A stretch of DNA of 64,000 nt from Paraburkholderia solitsugae (GTDB lineage: Bacteria > Pseudomonadota > Gammaproteobacteria > Burkholderiales > Burkholderiaceae). Where the stretch lies: NCBI RefSeq assembly GCF_013177695.1, contig NZ_WOEY01000089.1:46349-110348 (forward strand). The letters are read 5' to 3'. A model generated the notes under the pieces. That model did no database searches. It saw only the letters and a list, made by a program, of their open reading frames with translations, and was not told where the DNA came from. Shown here piece after piece: positions 63,225-64,000 of this stretch. Numbering within the stretch: the stretch's first letter is position 1; every line of letters starts with the position of its first letter. Position numbers and translations under genes: made by a program.

Positions 63225-63596
63225 ATGGCAAACAACGAATACACACTGTCACATCAGGACGTGGTGAAGGCAGTGATCATTCATCAGAATATTCACGAGG
63301 GCTTCTGGACGCTGAACATCAATTTCAACGTCGCCGCCACTCACGGTCCGCAAGTGCCGGATCCCTGCCTCGCCGTGACGATCAAGGGCATCGGCATCAT
63401 GCGGACCTCGCCGACCGATCCACTCGCTATCGACGCCGCGCTCGTCAATCCGCCGGTGCCTGAACATGTTGAGGGCGCTGCGCAGATAGCGGTCGCCGTA
63501 AAAGGCACGCAAGAAGGCGGCATGCAATTTTGTCGTGACGTCTATCGCCATGTCGAGGTGCAAAGCGCGGTCAGAACGCCGACCAAACCAGGCTGA
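63225..63596 (+). CDS. Conserved hypothetical protein
   Basis: 123 residues (MANNEYTLSHQDVVKAVIIH), beta-rich and soluble, with 'WTLNINFNVAATHGPQVPDP' and 'VPEHVEGAAQIAVAV'. No domain recognised. A ribosome site (gcaaggagggacca) precedes the ATG. Convergent with the LysE gene at the window edge. Confidence 0.65.
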   Translation: MANNEYTLSHQDVVKAVIIHQNIHEGFWTLNINFNVAATHGPQVPDPCLAVTIKGIGIMRTSPTDPLAIDAALVNPPVPEHVEGAAQIAVAVKGTQEGGMQFCRDVYRHVEVQSAVRTPTKPG

Positions 63597-63679
63597 ACGC
63601 GACCTGTCATCTGTCTCGCCAGTGATGAGTTTTATCGTCGGTGGTATGACGTTGATCCTGGCGGTACGCAGTGACTCGA

Positions 63680-64000
63680 TCAGCGGACCGCCGCCATCAA
63701 CGCGCCCATGCCGACCAGCACACTGCCCATCAGCCGATTGACCGCACGCAGCCGCTTCGGCCGTTGCAACACCGTCCGCAAGCGGTGCGAAAACACCGCC
63801 GTCGACGCCACGCCTAGCGCGAATACCAGCGCAAACGTCGCGGCCAGCAAGAGATATTGCTGATTCGCGGACCAGTTCACCTCATCTGAAGGCGCACTGA
63901 TGAACTGCGGGAAAAACGACGGGAAGAACAGCAGCGTCTTCGGATTGAGCCCGGACGTTGCGAACCCACGCCAGAACAGACTGCGTTGCTGATCCGTGCC
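63680..64000 (-). CDS. LysE/RhtB-family amino-acid exporter, 3' part
   Basis: The leftward frame is open to the right edge. It reads 'FATSGLNPKTLLFFPSFFPQF', the family's central motif, then a hydrophobic span 'LLLAATFALVFALGVAST' and a last span near the C-terminus. The 5' half lies outside the window. Likely an exporter of amino acids or homoserine lactones. Confidence 0.88.
   Translation of the reverse strand, partial: GTDQQRSLFWRGFATSGLNPKTLLFFPSFFPQFISAPSDEVNWSANQQYLLLAATFALVFALGVASTAVFSHRLRTVLQRPKRLRAVNRLMGSVLVGMGALMAAVR

Overview
The window looks like a GC-rich beta-proteobacterial chromosome of the Burkholderia/Paraburkholderia type. This rests on the DUF4148 secreted protein, the OmpC-type porin, a PenA-like class A beta-lactamase divergent from an AmpR-like regulator, the ferulate catabolic operon and the style of the many MFS, IclR, MarR and LysR genes. 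No rRNA, tRNA or CRISPR array was seen. Both ends cut genes: a phosphoesterase on the left and a LysE-type exporter on the right.

Positions 1-20500 are mostly metabolic. They hold a phosphoesterase end, small secreted proteins, an acyltransferase and a squalene/phytoene synthase. A complete ferulate/p-coumarate module follows (fcs, vdh and ech leftward; marR, an AAHS-type transporter and a porin rightward), with the same 18-bp palindromic operator in two intergenic regions. Next is a cassette of MFS transporter, CoA-transferase, citryl-CoA-lyase-like protein and IclR regulator with its own palindrome, then the beta-lactamase/LysR pair.

Positions 21600-51000 hold what I consider the main discovery: a dispersed but coherent peptide-export system. 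Five small genes (21743, 41503 on the minus strand, 49683, 50053, 50521) encode precursors whose first 26 residues align without gaps and end in Gly25-Gly26, a double-glycine leader. Three of them sit behind sigma-54 promoters with exact -24/-12 spacing. A leftward gene run encodes an outer-membrane channel, a two-FHA membrane protein, an HlyD adaptor, a PpiC-type isomerase, a bacteriocin-exporter-like ABC transporter with an intact C39 leader peptidase and two N-terminal cNMP-type domains, and a sigma-54 activator. Around it lie a PP2C phosphatase cotranscribed with one peptide, a Hanks-type kinase divergent from another, a secreted caspase-FGE fusion and two DUF4399 proteins. The working model is that the sigma-54 activator switches on peptide genes, the C39/HlyD/TolC machine trims and exports them, and Ser/Thr phosphorylation read by FHA domains controls the machine. 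An IS1634-type transposase gene has entered the cluster. A cyclase/AAA/TPR protein, a patatin, an HD protein and a histidine kinase facing a truncated response regulator lie inside the same stretch.

Positions 51000-64000 hold a DHA2-type efflux pump, a GH18 lipoprotein and a visibly more AT-rich exopolysaccharide cassette (coiled-coil inner-membrane protein, TolC-like protein, nucleotide-sugar dehydrogenase, GH16 enzyme, HasA/NodC-like synthase). After it come a KfrA-like protein, a short-chain-dehydrogenase remnant, very small membrane proteins and a conserved hypothetical protein.
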